Source: Chitinophagales bacterium
Lineage (GTDB): Bacteria > Bacteroidota > Bacteroidia > Chitinophagales > Chitinophagaceae
Reading direction: 5' to 3'
Assembly: GCA_026931325.1 (NCBI GenBank)
Contig: JAIXLO010000058.1
Coordinates: 1-60,065 of the forward strand
Length of the DNA stretch: 60,065 nucleotides
Shown: one piece after another, positions 41,842 through 52,048 of the stretch
Layout: every line of letters begins with the position of its first letter
Position numbering within the stretch: the stretch's first letter is position 1
Notes under the pieces: generated by a model
The model's input: the letters and a program-made list of their open reading frames with translations, nothing else
Database searches by the model: none
Told to the model about the DNA's origin: nothing
Program-made: the position numbers and the translations under genes

Positions 41842-43950
41842 ATGGAAGTAAAAAAAGACATATTATGGAGAGTGTATTTAGCCTTTATAGGTGTGGTTTT
41901 GTTGTCAATTGTTGTAATTGGGAGAGCATTTTATATACAACAAGTTCAAGGAAAATACTGGAGAAGCATGAGCGATAGTTTACATCAAAGAATTGAAGAA
42001 ATTGATGCAGAAAGAGGAACAATTTTTAGTGAAAATGGAGAAATGCTTAGTACAAGTATCCCTCAATTTGATGTGTATATTGATTTTGCTGCTGAAGGAC
42101 TTAGGGAAAAAAGTGGTAAAGTATTTCGTGAAAACATTGATTCATTAAGCTATTGCTTAAGTAAATTATTTGATGACAAAACAGAAACTGAATACAAATT
42201 AATTTTAAACAAAGGATTTAAAGAAAAGAAAAGATATTTTTTATTCAAGAAAAATGTTTCTTATAGAGATTATCAGCAATTGAAAAAATTTCCATTAGTA
42301 AAATTAGGCAGAAATAAAAGTGGTTTTATAATTGAAGATAAAAGCATTCGACTAAACCCTTATAAAATTCTTGCTTTTAGAACTATTGGTTTAGCAAGAG
42401 ATTCTTTTAAAGTTGGTTTAGAAATGACTTATGATAGTTTATTGAAAGGTAGGATTGGTAAAAGATTAGTTCGTTCAATTGCAGGTGGTGTTACAGTTCC
42501 TGTAGATGATTATCAAATAGAGCCTGAAAGTGGAAAAGATATTGTAACAACATTAGATGTTTTTATGCAAGAAGTAACAGAAAATGCTTTAATGAAAATG
42601 ATGGTTAAGAATGAAGCAGAAAATGGATGTGCAATTGTAATGGAAACTAAAACAGGAAAAATAAAAGCCATTGCAAATCTTGGAAGAAAAAATGATGGAA
42701 CTTATTTTGAAGATTTTAATTATGCCATTAATTCTTCTGAGCCTGGCTCAACATTTAAGATAGTTACTTTACTTTCTTTATTAGAAGATAAAAAAGCAAA
42801 CTTAAATTCTATTGTAAACTTACAAGGTGGTGTTTGGAATATTAATGGTAGCACTGTTTATGAGAGTGAAAAGCATGGAAGAAATGAAGTTACAGTAAAA
42901 CAAGCTTTTGAATTAAGTAGCAATGTTGGTATGGCAAAATTAGCTTGGAACGCTTATGCTTCTGCTCCTTCAAAATTTATTAATCATTTACAAGCATTAA
43001 ATATTGATAAACCAACAGGAATAGATATTATGGGAGAAAGAAGACCCATTATTCATAAACCTGGTAGTAAATATTGGAGTTCTACAACATTGCCCTGGAT
43101 GTCTTTTGGATATAACATTGCAATTACACCTCTACGAACACTTGCCATATATAATGCTATTGCAAATAATGGAATAATGGTAAAACCATATTTATTAAAT
43201 GCAGTACAAGATGAAGGAAAAATAATTAAAGAATTTAAACCAACAATAACAGTTCAAAAAATTTGTAGTAATGAAACTTTAGCTCAATTAAAAGAATGTT
43301 TAGAAGGTGTGTGTACAGAAGGAACAGCAAAGGCTTTGTTTAAAAATTCTCCTTACAAAGTTGCAGGTAAAACAGGAACAGCTTTAGTAGCAAATGGAAA
43401 CAAAGGTTATGCAGATAAAATTTATCAAAGCTCTTTTGCAGGTTATTTTCCTGCTGATAATCCTCAATATACAATTGTTGTTATCATAAAAAACAAACCA
43501 AATGCACTAATATATTATGGAGCTTCTGTGGCTGGTCCTGTGTTTAAAGAAATTGCTGATAGATTATATACTACTAATGTAAAAAATGTAGTGTCTGAAA
43601 CTGCTTCTACAAATTATATTGATAGCATAAGATATTCTTTCGTTGGCGATAAAAACGATATTCAAAAAATTACTAATTCACTACAAATAAAATATAACGA
43701 TAAAAGCTCTTTAGATGATGATTGGGTAAATGCTACACTAATAAATAAAAATATTGATGCAAGTAAAAAAAATATTGAAACTAAACGAATGCCTTCTTTA
43801 AGAGGCTTTGGATTAAAAGATGCATTATCTGTTTGTGAAAATATGGGATTGAAAGTAACAATAAAAGGAAAAGGAAAAGTTGCAAATCAATCAATTTCTG
43901 AAGGACAATTTTTTGCTAAAGGACAAATTATAAATATTGAATTAAACTAA
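41842..43950 (+). CDS. ftsI: Peptidoglycan transpeptidase FtsI (PBP3-type) with PASTA domain
   Basis: This 702-residue class B penicillin-binding protein cross-links septal peptidoglycan. It has one N-terminal transmembrane helix (about residues 8-30), a pedestal domain, and the transpeptidase domain with STFK (active Ser near residue 305), SSN (near 360) and KTGTA (near 512). A C-terminal PASTA-like domain (about 650-702, MPSLRGFGLKDALSVCENMG) is present. It follows ftsL by 19 bases and its stop codon directly abuts the murE start. Confidence 0.95.
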   Translation: MEVKKDILWRVYLAFIGVVLLSIVVIGRAFYIQQVQGKYWRSMSDSLHQRIEEIDAERGTIFSENGEMLSTSIPQFDVYIDFAAEGLREKSGKVFRENIDSLSYCLSKLFDDKTETEYKLILNKGFKEKKRYFLFKKNVSYRDYQQLKKFPLVKLGRNKSGFIIEDKSIRLNPYKILAFRTIGLARDSFKVGLEMTYDSLLKGRIGKRLVRSIAGGVTVPVDDYQIEPESGKDIVTTLDVFMQEVTENALMKMMVKNEAENGCAIVMETKTGKIKAIANLGRKNDGTYFEDFNYAINSSEPGSTFKIVTLLSLLEDKKANLNSIVNLQGGVWNINGSTVYESEKHGRNEVTVKQAFELSSNVGMAKLAWNAYASAPSKFINHLQALNIDKPTGIDIMGERRPIIHKPGSKYWSSTTLPWMSFGYNIAITPLRTLAIYNAIANNGIMVKPYLLNAVQDEGKIIKEFKPTITVQKICSNETLAQLKECLEGVCTEGTAKALFKNSPYKVAGKTGTALVANGNKGYADKIYQSSFAGYFPADNPQYTIVVIIKNKPNALIYYGASVAGPVFKEIADRLYTTNVKNVVSETASTNYIDSIRYSFVGDKNDIQKITNSLQIKYNDKSSLDDDWVNATLINKNIDASKKNIETKRMPSLRGFGLKDALSVCENMGLKVTIKGKGKVANQSISEGQFFAKGQIINIELN

Positions 43951-45417
43951 TTGAAAAAACTACAAGACATATTATACAAAGTTCATTTAAAGGAAGTGCA
44001 AGGTAGCACAGCCCTTGATGTAAAGGATTTACAAATAAATTCTGTTAATGTAACACAAGACTCTGTATTCATTGCTATCAAAGGAGAAAAAGTAGATGGA
44101 CATAAGTACATTAATGATGCTATTAAACAAGGAGCTATTGCAATTGTGTGTGAAGATTTACCAAAAAAATTAAAAGAAAATATTACTTATATAAAAGTTG
44201 ATAATACGCACGAAGCAGTTGCTTTTATGGCAAACAATTTTTATAAAGAACCGTCTAAAAAGATAAAATTAGTTGGTATTACAGGCACAAATGGAAAAAC
44301 AACTATTGCTACTGTTTTGTTTAAACTATTTACCAAATTAGGTTACAAGTGTGGTTTATTAAGTACAGTACAAAATCAAATTGATGATAAAATAATTCCT
44401 GCAACACATACAACACCAGATGCTATAAACTTGAATGCCTTATTAGCACAAATGGTTCAAGAAAAATGTACTCATGTTTTTATGGAAGTAAGCAGTCATG
44501 CTATACATCAACACAGAGTTACAGGATTACATTTTACAGGTGGAATTTTTAGTAACATAACTCACGACCATTTAGATTATCATAAAACATTTGAAGAATA
44601 CATTAAAGTAAAGAAAAAGTTTTTTGATGATTTACCATCTAGCTCTTTTGCTATCAGCAATGCAGATGATAAAAATGGAGCAGTAATGCTACAAAATACC
44701 AACGCTTCAAAATATTATTATAGTTTAAAAACAGCAGCAGCATTTAAAGGAAAAATTTTAGACAATGCTTTAACTGGGTTGCAAATGCTCATTAATGATA
44801 AAGAAGTACACTTTAGATTAATAGGAGAATTTAATGCTTACAACCTATTAGCTGTTTATGGTGCAGCAAAATGTTTAGGAGAAAATGCAGATAATATTCT
44901 TACAACATTAAGTATGCTTACAGGTGCAGAAGGAAGATTTGATTATGTTATAGGCAATCAACTTATCATTGGTATTGTAGATTATGCTCACACACCAGAT
45001 GCTTTAGAAAATGTTTTAAGCACTATTAAAAAATTAAAAAAAGGATATGAACAAGTAATTACAGTTGTTGGATGTGGTGGCGATAGAGATAAAACCAAAA
45101 GACCCATTATGGCAAAAATAGCTTGTAGTTTAAGCGATAAAGTAATTCTTACAAGCGATAACCCAAGAAATGAAAGTGCTGAACAAATAATAAAAGATAT
45201 GGAACAAGGATTAAATAGTGCAGCAAAAAGAAAATCCTTATCCATAGTAGATAGAAGAGATGCTATTGAAAAAGCTGTGAGTTTGGCAAATGAAGAAGAT
45301 ATTATTCTTGTTGCAGGTAAAGGACACGAAAAATATCAAGACATCAATGGCACAAAACATCCATTTGATGATAAAAAAATTTTACAAGAATTATTAAACC
45401 AAAAAACTATTGACTAA
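43951..45417 (+). CDS. murE: UDP-MurNAc-tripeptide synthetase, MurE
   Basis: This 488-residue ATP-dependent ligase adds the third amino acid to UDP-MurNAc-L-Ala-D-Glu. The ATP loop is GITGTNGKTTIATVLF. The substrate motif TSDNPRNE contains DNPR, the signature of meso-diaminopimelate-adding enzymes, so meso-DAP peptidoglycan is expected. The carbamylated-lysine region and the C-terminal VAGKGHEKYQ are present. It begins with TTG immediately after the ftsI stop, with no other close start, which implies tight coupling. Confidence 0.96.
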   Translation: MKKLQDILYKVHLKEVQGSTALDVKDLQINSVNVTQDSVFIAIKGEKVDGHKYINDAIKQGAIAIVCEDLPKKLKENITYIKVDNTHEAVAFMANNFYKEPSKKIKLVGITGTNGKTTIATVLFKLFTKLGYKCGLLSTVQNQIDDKIIPATHTTPDAINLNALLAQMVQEKCTHVFMEVSSHAIHQHRVTGLHFTGGIFSNITHDHLDYHKTFEEYIKVKKKFFDDLPSSSFAISNADDKNGAVMLQNTNASKYYYSLKTAAAFKGKILDNALTGLQMLINDKEVHFRLIGEFNAYNLLAVYGAAKCLGENADNILTTLSMLTGAEGRFDYVIGNQLIIGIVDYAHTPDALENVLSTIKKLKKGYEQVITVVGCGGDRDKTKRPIMAKIACSLSDKVILTSDNPRNESAEQIIKDMEQGLNSAAKRKSLSIVDRRDAIEKAVSLANEEDIILVAGKGHEKYQDINGTKHPFDDKKILQELLNQKTID

Positions 45418-45451
45418 TTAACTATCAACTAAAAAAACTAAACAATAAAAT

Positions 45452-46759
45452 ATGCTATACCACTTATTCACATGGCTAAAACAAGAGTTCAACGTACCAG
45501 GTGCTGGTTTATTCCAGTTCCTAACGTTTAGAATTGTTATGGCAGTATTGTTGTCTTTGGTAATAGCAACAGTGTATGGCAAAAGAATAATTATCTATTT
45601 ACAAAAAAAACAAATTGGAGAAAGTGTAAGAGAATTAGGCTTAGCAGGACAAGAACAAAAGAAAGGCACACCAACAATGGGAGGAATAATTATTTTATTA
45701 AGCATTTTAATTCCAACATTACTATTTGCCAATTTAGATAAAGTGTATATCAGGCTAATGGTTTTATGTACTGTTTGGTTAGGTGTAATAGGCTTTTTAG
45801 ATGATTACTTTAAAATTCGTGCAAAAAAATTAGCTCTCATTAAAGGCGGTGCTTATACAAAAAAAGATAGTGATGGTTTAGCTGGGCTAAGTAAAATAAT
45901 TGGTCAAGTTGGTTTAGGAATAATCATTGGTACAACATTATATTTCAGCAATGCAGTAGTTGTAGAAAGAGAAGTAATTGGTAAATCTTATCAAAAACAA
46001 GTAGAAGAAAAATTTGCCAAAGACTCATCTATTTCTATTAAAAAAATTAATGGAGAAGAGAAAAAATTTGTAAAAGTAAAAACACCAATAACAACAATTC
46101 CATTTGTAAAAAACCATGAATTTAATTATAGCAAATTATTAAGTTGGATAGGGCATGGTGCAGAACATTACACATGGATTGTGTACATACTTGTTGTAAC
46201 ATTTATCATAGTTGCAGTAAGTAATGGAGCCAATCTAACAGATGGTTTAGATGGATTAGCAGCAGGCACAAGTGCAATTATTGGCATTGGGTTAGGCTTA
46301 TTTATTTATGTAAGTGGCAACTACATGTTTGCAGATTACTTAAATATAATGTACATACCTAATCTTGGTGAGTTAAGCATTTTTGTTGCTGCATTTGTAG
46401 GTGCTTGTATAGGATTTTTATGGTACAATGCTTATCCAGCTCAAGTATTTATGGGCGACACAGGAAGCCTTGCTTTAGGAGGCATCATAGCATCATTAGC
46501 AATCATTGTACGAAAAGAATTATTAATTCCAATTTTTTGTGGCGTATTCTTAGTACAAAACTTAAGTGTTATGCTTCAAGTAGCTTATTTCAAATACACT
46601 AAAAAGAAGTATGGCGAAGGAAGAAGAATTTTATTAATGAGTCCACTACATCATCATTATCAAAAAAAAGGTTATCACGAAAATAAAATTGTTATCAGAT
46701 TTTGGATTGTTACTATACTACTCATTTTAGCAAGTATAGCAACGTTGAAAATAAGATAA
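45452..46759 (+). CDS. mraY: Phospho-N-acetylmuramoyl-pentapeptide transferase MraY
   Basis: This 435-residue integral membrane enzyme transfers phospho-MurNAc-pentapeptide to undecaprenyl phosphate to make lipid I. Conserved elements are [10 protein letters not shown], the Asp pair in [23 protein letters not shown] and [12 protein letters not shown], and the C-terminal [13 protein letters not shown] histidines. It is about 70 residues longer than the classic ~360-residue enzyme because of a charged insertion at about residues 175-225. Start is ATG. Confidence 0.96.
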   Translation: MLYHLFTWLKQEFNVPGAGLFQFLTFRIVMAVLLSLVIATVYGKRIIIYLQKKQIGESVRELGLAGQEQKKGTPTMGGIIILLSILIPTLLFANLDKVYIRLMVLCTVWLGVIGFLDDYFKIRAKKLALIKGGAYTKKDSDGLAGLSKIIGQVGLGIIIGTTLYFSNAVVVEREVIGKSYQKQVEEKFAKDSSISIKKINGEEKKFVKVKTPITTIPFVKNHEFNYSKLLSWIGHGAEHYTWIVYILVVTFIIVAVSNGANLTDGLDGLAAGTSAIIGIGLGLFIYVSGNYMFADYLNIMYIPNLGELSIFVAAFVGACIGFLWYNAYPAQVFMGDTGSLALGGIIASLAIIVRKELLIPIFCGVFLVQNLSVMLQVAYFKYTKKKYGEGRRILLMSPLHHHYQKKGYHENKIVIRFWIVTILLILASIATLKIR

Positions 46760-46784
46760 AAAATTTGAAAGTATAAGTAAGAAG

Positions 46785-48125
46785 ATGAAGCACAGAATAG
46801 TCATATTAGGAGCAGGCGAAAGTGGTGTTGGTGCAGCATTATTGAGTAAAAAAGTTGGCTACGAAGTTTTTGTAAGTGATGCAGGAAAAATAAAAGAAAA
46901 ATATAAACAACAGCTCTTTGATAATAATATAGAATTTGAAGAAGGTAAACATACAACAGAAAAAATTTTAAATGCAAATGAAGTTGTAAAAAGTCCAGGC
47001 ATTCCTGAAAAAAATGAAATGGTAAAAGCCATCAGAAAAAAAGGAATTGAAATAATAGGAGAGTTTGAATTGGCTTATAGATTTAAAGGAAATAGTAAAA
47101 TTATTGCTGTTACAGGAAGTAATGGAAAAAGTACTACAACTGCATTAATATATCACATCTGCAAAAAAGCAGAATTGAATTGTGCATTGGTAGGAAATAT
47201 TGGTTATAGCATAGCAGCGCAAATTGCTGAAGATCCAAAAGATTTGTATGTAGCCGAAATCAGTTCATTTCAATTAGATGATATTAAAACTTTTAGACCA
47301 GATATAGCAGTACTAACAAATATTACAGAAGACCATTTAGACAGATATGAATACAAATTCGAAAATTATATCAATAGCAAATTTAAAATTATTCAAAACC
47401 AAACAAAAGATGATTATTTTATTTATAACGATGATGATGAAATAATCACAAACAAATTAAAAACATTATTTCCAAATACTAACCCACTACCATTTTCTAT
47501 GAGACATGAAATTAAAAAAGGAGGCTACATTAAAGGAGATCAAATGATGCTTCGCATACAAGAAGAAAGAGTAAGTATGAGTATTTATGATTTTGCCCTG
47601 AAAGGGAAACACAACAACTACAACACAATGGCAGCAGGAATTGCAGCAGCTACACTTGGCATTCGTAAAGATAAAATACGAGAAGCCGTAAAAGACTTTC
47701 AAAGTTTAGAACACCGTATGGAGTTTGTAGCAACTGTACGTGGAGTAGAATTTATTAATGATAGTAAAGCTACTAACACAAACAGTACTTGGTTTGCTTT
47801 AGAAAGTATGAGTAAGCCTACTGTTCTGATTTTAGGAGGAACAGATAAGGGTAACGACTATACACTTATTGAAGATTTAGTAAAAGAAAAAGTAAAAGCC
47901 ATTGTATGTATGGGAGCTGATAATTCAAAAATTGTTGAAGCTTTTAAAGATAAAGTACCTGTAATTGTAGAAACAGATAGTGCTAAAAAAGCTGTTAATG
48001 CTGCATTTAGATTAAGCACTAAAGGAGATGTTGTTTTACTAAGCCCTGCTTGTGCAAGTTTTGATTTATTTAAAAATTTTGAAGATAGAGGGCAACAATT
48101 TAAAGAAGCTGTAAAAGAACTTTAA
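46785..48125 (+). CDS. murD: UDP-N-acetylmuramoylalanine--D-glutamate ligase MurD
   Basis: This 446-residue ligase adds D-Glu to UDP-MurNAc-L-Ala. It shows an N-terminal Rossmann segment (VILGAGESGVGAALL), the ATP loop VTGSNGKSTTTALI, the central ITEDHLDRY and the FINDSKATNTNS stretch of the C-terminal domain, with VLILGGTDKGNDY near the end. Length and order of domains are those of the family. It follows mraY by 25 bases and precedes ftsW by 32. Confidence 0.96.
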   Translation: MKHRIVILGAGESGVGAALLSKKVGYEVFVSDAGKIKEKYKQQLFDNNIEFEEGKHTTEKILNANEVVKSPGIPEKNEMVKAIRKKGIEIIGEFELAYRFKGNSKIIAVTGSNGKSTTTALIYHICKKAELNCALVGNIGYSIAAQIAEDPKDLYVAEISSFQLDDIKTFRPDIAVLTNITEDHLDRYEYKFENYINSKFKIIQNQTKDDYFIYNDDDEIITNKLKTLFPNTNPLPFSMRHEIKKGGYIKGDQMMLRIQEERVSMSIYDFALKGKHNNYNTMAAGIAAATLGIRKDKIREAVKDFQSLEHRMEFVATVRGVEFINDSKATNTNSTWFALESMSKPTVLILGGTDKGNDYTLIEDLVKEKVKAIVCMGADNSKIVEAFKDKVPVIVETDSAKKAVNAAFRLSTKGDVVLLSPACASFDLFKNFEDRGQQFKEAVKEL

Positions 48126-48157
48126 TTAAAATTATTACAACAAAGGAGTAAAACATT

Positions 48158-49501
48158 TTGTTAGAAAATAATACATATCAACCACAAAAAACAAAAGCAA
48201 CTGCCTTAGATAAAATTGCTTGGGCAGATACACCTTTTGCTTCTTTTAATAAAGAAAATTTATTGAAAAGAACAAGAGGTGATAAATATATATGGGGCAT
48301 TGTATTATTGTTAGCACTTATTTCAATATTAGTAGTGTATAGTGCTACAGGTTCTTTAGCATATAAAATGAATAAAGGAAATAATGAAGTATATCTGTTT
48401 AAACAAATTTCTTTTACTGTACTTGGATTAGCTGTAATGTATTTTTTACATCGTATCAATTATACATTCTTTTTACGAATAGCATCACTCTTTTATATAA
48501 TATCAATACCATTATTATTATATACTTTATTTTTTGGTGCAAGTATTAATGAAGGTAGTAGATGGATTAAACTTCCAGTCTTAAATATGACTATTCAAAC
48601 AAGTGATATTGCAAAACTTGCACTCTTTATTTACATATCTAAATTATTAAGTAAGAAGCAAGATATTATTAAAGATTTTAAGCAAGGCTTTTTAAAAATA
48701 ATTACCCCAGTTGCTATTACCTGTTTTTTAATAATGCCAGCAAACCTAAGTACAGCTTTACTTACAGGAGCTACATCATTATTAATTATGTTTATTGGTC
48801 GTGCTAGTTTCAAACATATTGTACTTACAATATTAGTAGCTTTAATACCTATTTTATTTATTGTTTCTGTTGCTTGGCTAACACACGATGCTAATGATCA
48901 TACAGAAAAGAAGAAACCAATTGTAGCAGAAAAATTAAAATCTGTTGGACGTTTTGGAACTTGGGTAAAACGTGTACAAGATTATATGTACTCTTCAGAT
49001 ACAGAAGTTCCATATCAAGTACAACAAGCAAAAATTGCTATTGCTAAAGGAGGTATTTTGGTAGGTAAAGGTCCAGGAAATAGTGAACAAAAAAACTTTT
49101 TACCACAAGCTTATAACGATTTTATTTATGCTATCATTATTGAAGAATATGGTTTATTAGGTGGTGCATTCATCATTTTTATTTACTTATTATTCTTATT
49201 TAGAAGCATATCTATATTTAGAAGATGCCCTTATGCTTTTGGAGCATTCTTAGCATTAGCATTGAGTTTTACTTTAGTTATTCAAGCAATGGCAAATATG
49301 GCGGTAAATGTAAATCTACTGCCTGTTACAGGGGTTACACTTCCTTTAGTAAGTATGGGTGGTAGCTCATTTTTATTTACTTGTATAGCTATAGGAATAA
49401 TTTTAAGTGTAGCAAGAAATGTAGAACAATTAGAAGGAAAGGAACCAAAAATAGATGAAGAAAATAAGCAAGCAAGTAATATACAACCAGCAGTTGTGTA
49501 A
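48158..49501 (+). CDS. ftsW: Septal peptidoglycan glycosyltransferase FtsW
   Basis: This 447-residue SEDS protein polymerises lipid II together with FtsI. Ten transmembrane helices are visible, starting near residue 46. SEDS hallmarks are VVYSATGSLAYK, EGSRWIKLP, NDFIYAIIIEEYGLLGG with the catalytic Asp region, and LPVTGVTLPLVSMGGSSFLFTC. The start is TTG at 48158, giving a ~45-residue cytoplasmic head. A short charged C-terminal tail (EGKEPKIDEENKQ...) follows the last helix. Confidence 0.95.
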   Translation: MLENNTYQPQKTKATALDKIAWADTPFASFNKENLLKRTRGDKYIWGIVLLLALISILVVYSATGSLAYKMNKGNNEVYLFKQISFTVLGLAVMYFLHRINYTFFLRIASLFYIISIPLLLYTLFFGASINEGSRWIKLPVLNMTIQTSDIAKLALFIYISKLLSKKQDIIKDFKQGFLKIITPVAITCFLIMPANLSTALLTGATSLLIMFIGRASFKHIVLTILVALIPILFIVSVAWLTHDANDHTEKKKPIVAEKLKSVGRFGTWVKRVQDYMYSSDTEVPYQVQQAKIAIAKGGILVGKGPGNSEQKNFLPQAYNDFIYAIIIEEYGLLGGAFIIFIYLLFLFRSISIFRRCPYAFGAFLALALSFTLVIQAMANMAVNVNLLPVTGVTLPLVSMGGSSFLFTCIAIGIILSVARNVEQLEGKEPKIDEENKQASNIQPAVV

Positions 49502-49557
49502 ATGAAAAAATTACTTGTTTGTTTTAAAAATGATTGATTAAAATATTAGTTGGAAAA

Positions 49558-50655
49558 ATGAATGAGCAAAAATTTATAATAGCAGGAGGAGGAACAGGAG
49601 GTCATATTTTTCCAGCAATTGCAATAGCTAATGCTCTTAAACAATTATTGCCTAATGCAAAAATTTTGTTTATAGGAGCAAAGGGAAAAATGGAAATGGA
49701 AAAAATACCTCAGGCAGGTTTTGAAATAATAGGGATAGATATAGCGGGTTTTAACAGAAGTTCTTTGATAAAAAATATTGGCTTACCATTTAAGTTGATA
49801 AAAAGTTTTATACAAGTTCGTAGCATCATTAATCAATTCAAACCTAATGCAGTTATAGGTGTTGGAGGTTATTCTACTTTTCCTGTATTAAAATATGCAC
49901 AAACAAAGGGCATCAAAACTTTTATACACGAAAGCAACTCATTTGCTGGTAAGGCTAATTTGATGCTGGGTAAAAATGCAACCAAAGTTTTTGTAGCAAG
50001 TGATGGAATGGGAAAATTTTTTCCTTCTAATAAAATTGTTATTACAGGAAACCCAGTAAGAAAAGCAATTGCAAAACTTACAACTACAAAAACAGAAGCA
50101 ATACATTTTTTTCAGTTAGATGAAAATAAAAAAACAGTATTAGCAGTTGGTGGAAGCCTTGGTGCAAAAAGCATCAATGAAGCTATTGCTTTACACATTG
50201 ATGAGTTTGAAAAAAATAATTTGCAACTAATATGGCAAACAGGAAAAACAACAGCAGAAGAGTTTAAAGCAAAAGCGATTGGTAAAAAAAATATTTGGTG
50301 CAATGATTTTATTACACAAATGGAAATGGCTTATGCAGCAGCAGATATTGTAATTAGCAGAGCTGGAGCAATGGCTGTAACTGAATTGTGTGTTACTGGT
50401 AAGCCAACAGTTTTTGTACCATTTCCTTTTGCAGCAGAAGATCATCAAACGGTTAATGCAAAACATTTGGTAGAAAAAAACGCTGCATTATTAATTAAAG
50501 ATAATGAGGCAAAAGAAAAATTGGTTTCAACAATTATTGCATTATCCAAAAACGAAGAACAACAAAAACAATTAAAACAAAATATACTTTCATTAGCAAT
50601 CAACAATGCCGATGAAAGAATAGCAAAAGAAATTATACAAGCAATTAATGAGTGA
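49558..50655 (+). CDS. murG: UDP-GlcNAc:undecaprenyl-PP-MurNAc-pentapeptide GlcNAc transferase MurG
   Basis: This 365-residue membrane-associated GT-B enzyme makes lipid II. The N-terminal lipid-phosphate loop is IIAGGGTGGHIFPAIAIANAL, and the donor site contains LAVGGSLGAKSINEAI and VISRAGAMAVTELCVTGKPT. The ATG at 49558 (MNEQKFIIAGGG) is preferred over the TTG at 49534, which would add eight residues. Its last codons overlap the murC ATG by 8 bases (50648-50655), so translation is coupled. Confidence 0.96.
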   Translation: MNEQKFIIAGGGTGGHIFPAIAIANALKQLLPNAKILFIGAKGKMEMEKIPQAGFEIIGIDIAGFNRSSLIKNIGLPFKLIKSFIQVRSIINQFKPNAVIGVGGYSTFPVLKYAQTKGIKTFIHESNSFAGKANLMLGKNATKVFVASDGMGKFFPSNKIVITGNPVRKAIAKLTTTKTEAIHFFQLDENKKTVLAVGGSLGAKSINEAIALHIDEFEKNNLQLIWQTGKTTAEEFKAKAIGKKNIWCNDFITQMEMAYAAADIVISRAGAMAVTELCVTGKPTVFVPFPFAAEDHQTVNAKHLVEKNAALLIKDNEAKEKLVSTIIALSKNEEQQKQLKQNILSLAINNADERIAKEIIQAINE

Positions 50656-52024
50656 ATTAAATAACATACAAAACATTTATTTTATTGGCATTGGCGGCAT
50701 AGGCATGAGTGCTTTGGCTCGTTATTTTAAATCCAGAGGCTGCGAAGTTGCCGGATACGATAGAACAAAATCTTTACTAACAAAAGAGTTAGAAGATGAA
50801 GGAATAAAAATTCATTATACAGAAGATGTAAATGCTATACCAAAAAATGTACATGCTGTTGTTTACACACCTGCTGTGCCTAAAGAGCATAAAGAGTTAG
50901 AATATTATCGTAGCAATAATTATACAGTTGTAAAACGTAGTGATGTATTGCAATGGATTACTGAAAGTTCTTTTAATATATGTGTTAGTGGTACTCATGG
51001 AAAAACAACTATTACTACAATGACTGCACATATTTTAAGGCATAGTGGTTATGGATGTAATGCTTTCTTAGGAGGTATTGCAGCAAATTATCACTCTAAC
51101 TTTTGGTCACAAGATGATAATAGTAACAGTAAACAAAATAATGTTGTTGTAGAAGCTGATGAATATGATAGAAGTTTTTTAAAACTAACACCAGATGTAG
51201 CTGTAATAACTGCTATGGATCCTGATCATTTAGATATTTATGGAACTGCTGAAGAATTAGAAAATGCTTTTATTCAGTTTTCCAAAAAAATTAAACCAAA
51301 TGGATGTTTAATATCTAAATATGGTTTAAAAAGAGAAAATGAGTTAAATGCTACACATCATTACACTTATAGTTTTAATAATAGTAATGCAAATGTGTAT
51401 GCAAATAATATTAGAGTAGAGAATGAAAGTTATGTTTTTGATATTATTTCAAAAGATTGGGCAATAAAAGATATTACACTACACATGGGAGGCTTACACA
51501 ATATTGAAAACACTTTGGCAGCAACAACTGTAGCAAAATATTTAAACATAGAAGATGAAAAAATTAAAAATGCAATAGCAGAATTTAAAGGCGTTAAAAG
51601 AAGATTTGAATACATCATTAAAAATAACTCAAATGTGTTGATAGATGATTATGCACATCATCCAGAAGAGTTGAAAGCATTGATAACAGGAATAAAAAGC
51701 ATTTTTAAAAATAAAAAAGTATTGGTTGTTTTTCAGCCACACTTATATAGCAGAACAAAAGATTTAGCTGGAGAATTTGCAGAAAGTTTAGATATGGCAG
51801 ATGAAGTGATTTTATTGCCAATTTATCCTGCAAGAGAATTGCCAATAGAAGGTGTTAGTAGTGAAATGATTTTGAATAAAATGAAGTTGAAGAACAAACA
51901 ACTTTTATCAAAAGAAGGTTTTAAAAGTTGGGTAAAACAAAATAAGCCACAACTTTTAGTAATGGCTGGTGCTGGAGATATTGATGTTTTAGTTCAACCC
52001 ATAAAAGAAATTTTATTAAACTAA
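50648..52024 (+). CDS. murC: UDP-N-acetylmuramate--L-alanine ligase MurC
   Basis: This 458-residue ligase adds L-Ala to UDP-MurNAc. The N-terminal UDP-binding loop is IYFIGIGGIGMSALARYF, the ATP loop VSGTHGKTTITTMTA, the central VVVEADEYDRSFL with the magnesium-binding Glu/Asp, and the late DDYAHHPEELKAL and FQPHLYSRTKDLAGEFAE. It is a standard-length MurC. Overlap with murG and a 24-base gap to ftsQ keep it in the dcw operon. Confidence 0.96.
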   Translation: MSELNNIQNIYFIGIGGIGMSALARYFKSRGCEVAGYDRTKSLLTKELEDEGIKIHYTEDVNAIPKNVHAVVYTPAVPKEHKELEYYRSNNYTVVKRSDVLQWITESSFNICVSGTHGKTTITTMTAHILRHSGYGCNAFLGGIAANYHSNFWSQDDNSNSKQNNVVVEADEYDRSFLKLTPDVAVITAMDPDHLDIYGTAEELENAFIQFSKKIKPNGCLISKYGLKRENELNATHHYTYSFNNSNANVYANNIRVENESYVFDIISKDWAIKDITLHMGGLHNIENTLAATTVAKYLNIEDEKIKNAIAEFKGVKRRFEYIIKNNSNVLIDDYAHHPEELKALITGIKSIFKNKKVLVVFQPHLYSRTKDLAGEFAESLDMADEVILLPIYPARELPIEGVSSEMILNKMKLKNKQLLSKEGFKSWVKQNKPQLLVMAGAGDIDVLVQPIKEILLN

Positions 52025-52048
52025 AAATAGAAAATTATTTAATAAAAA

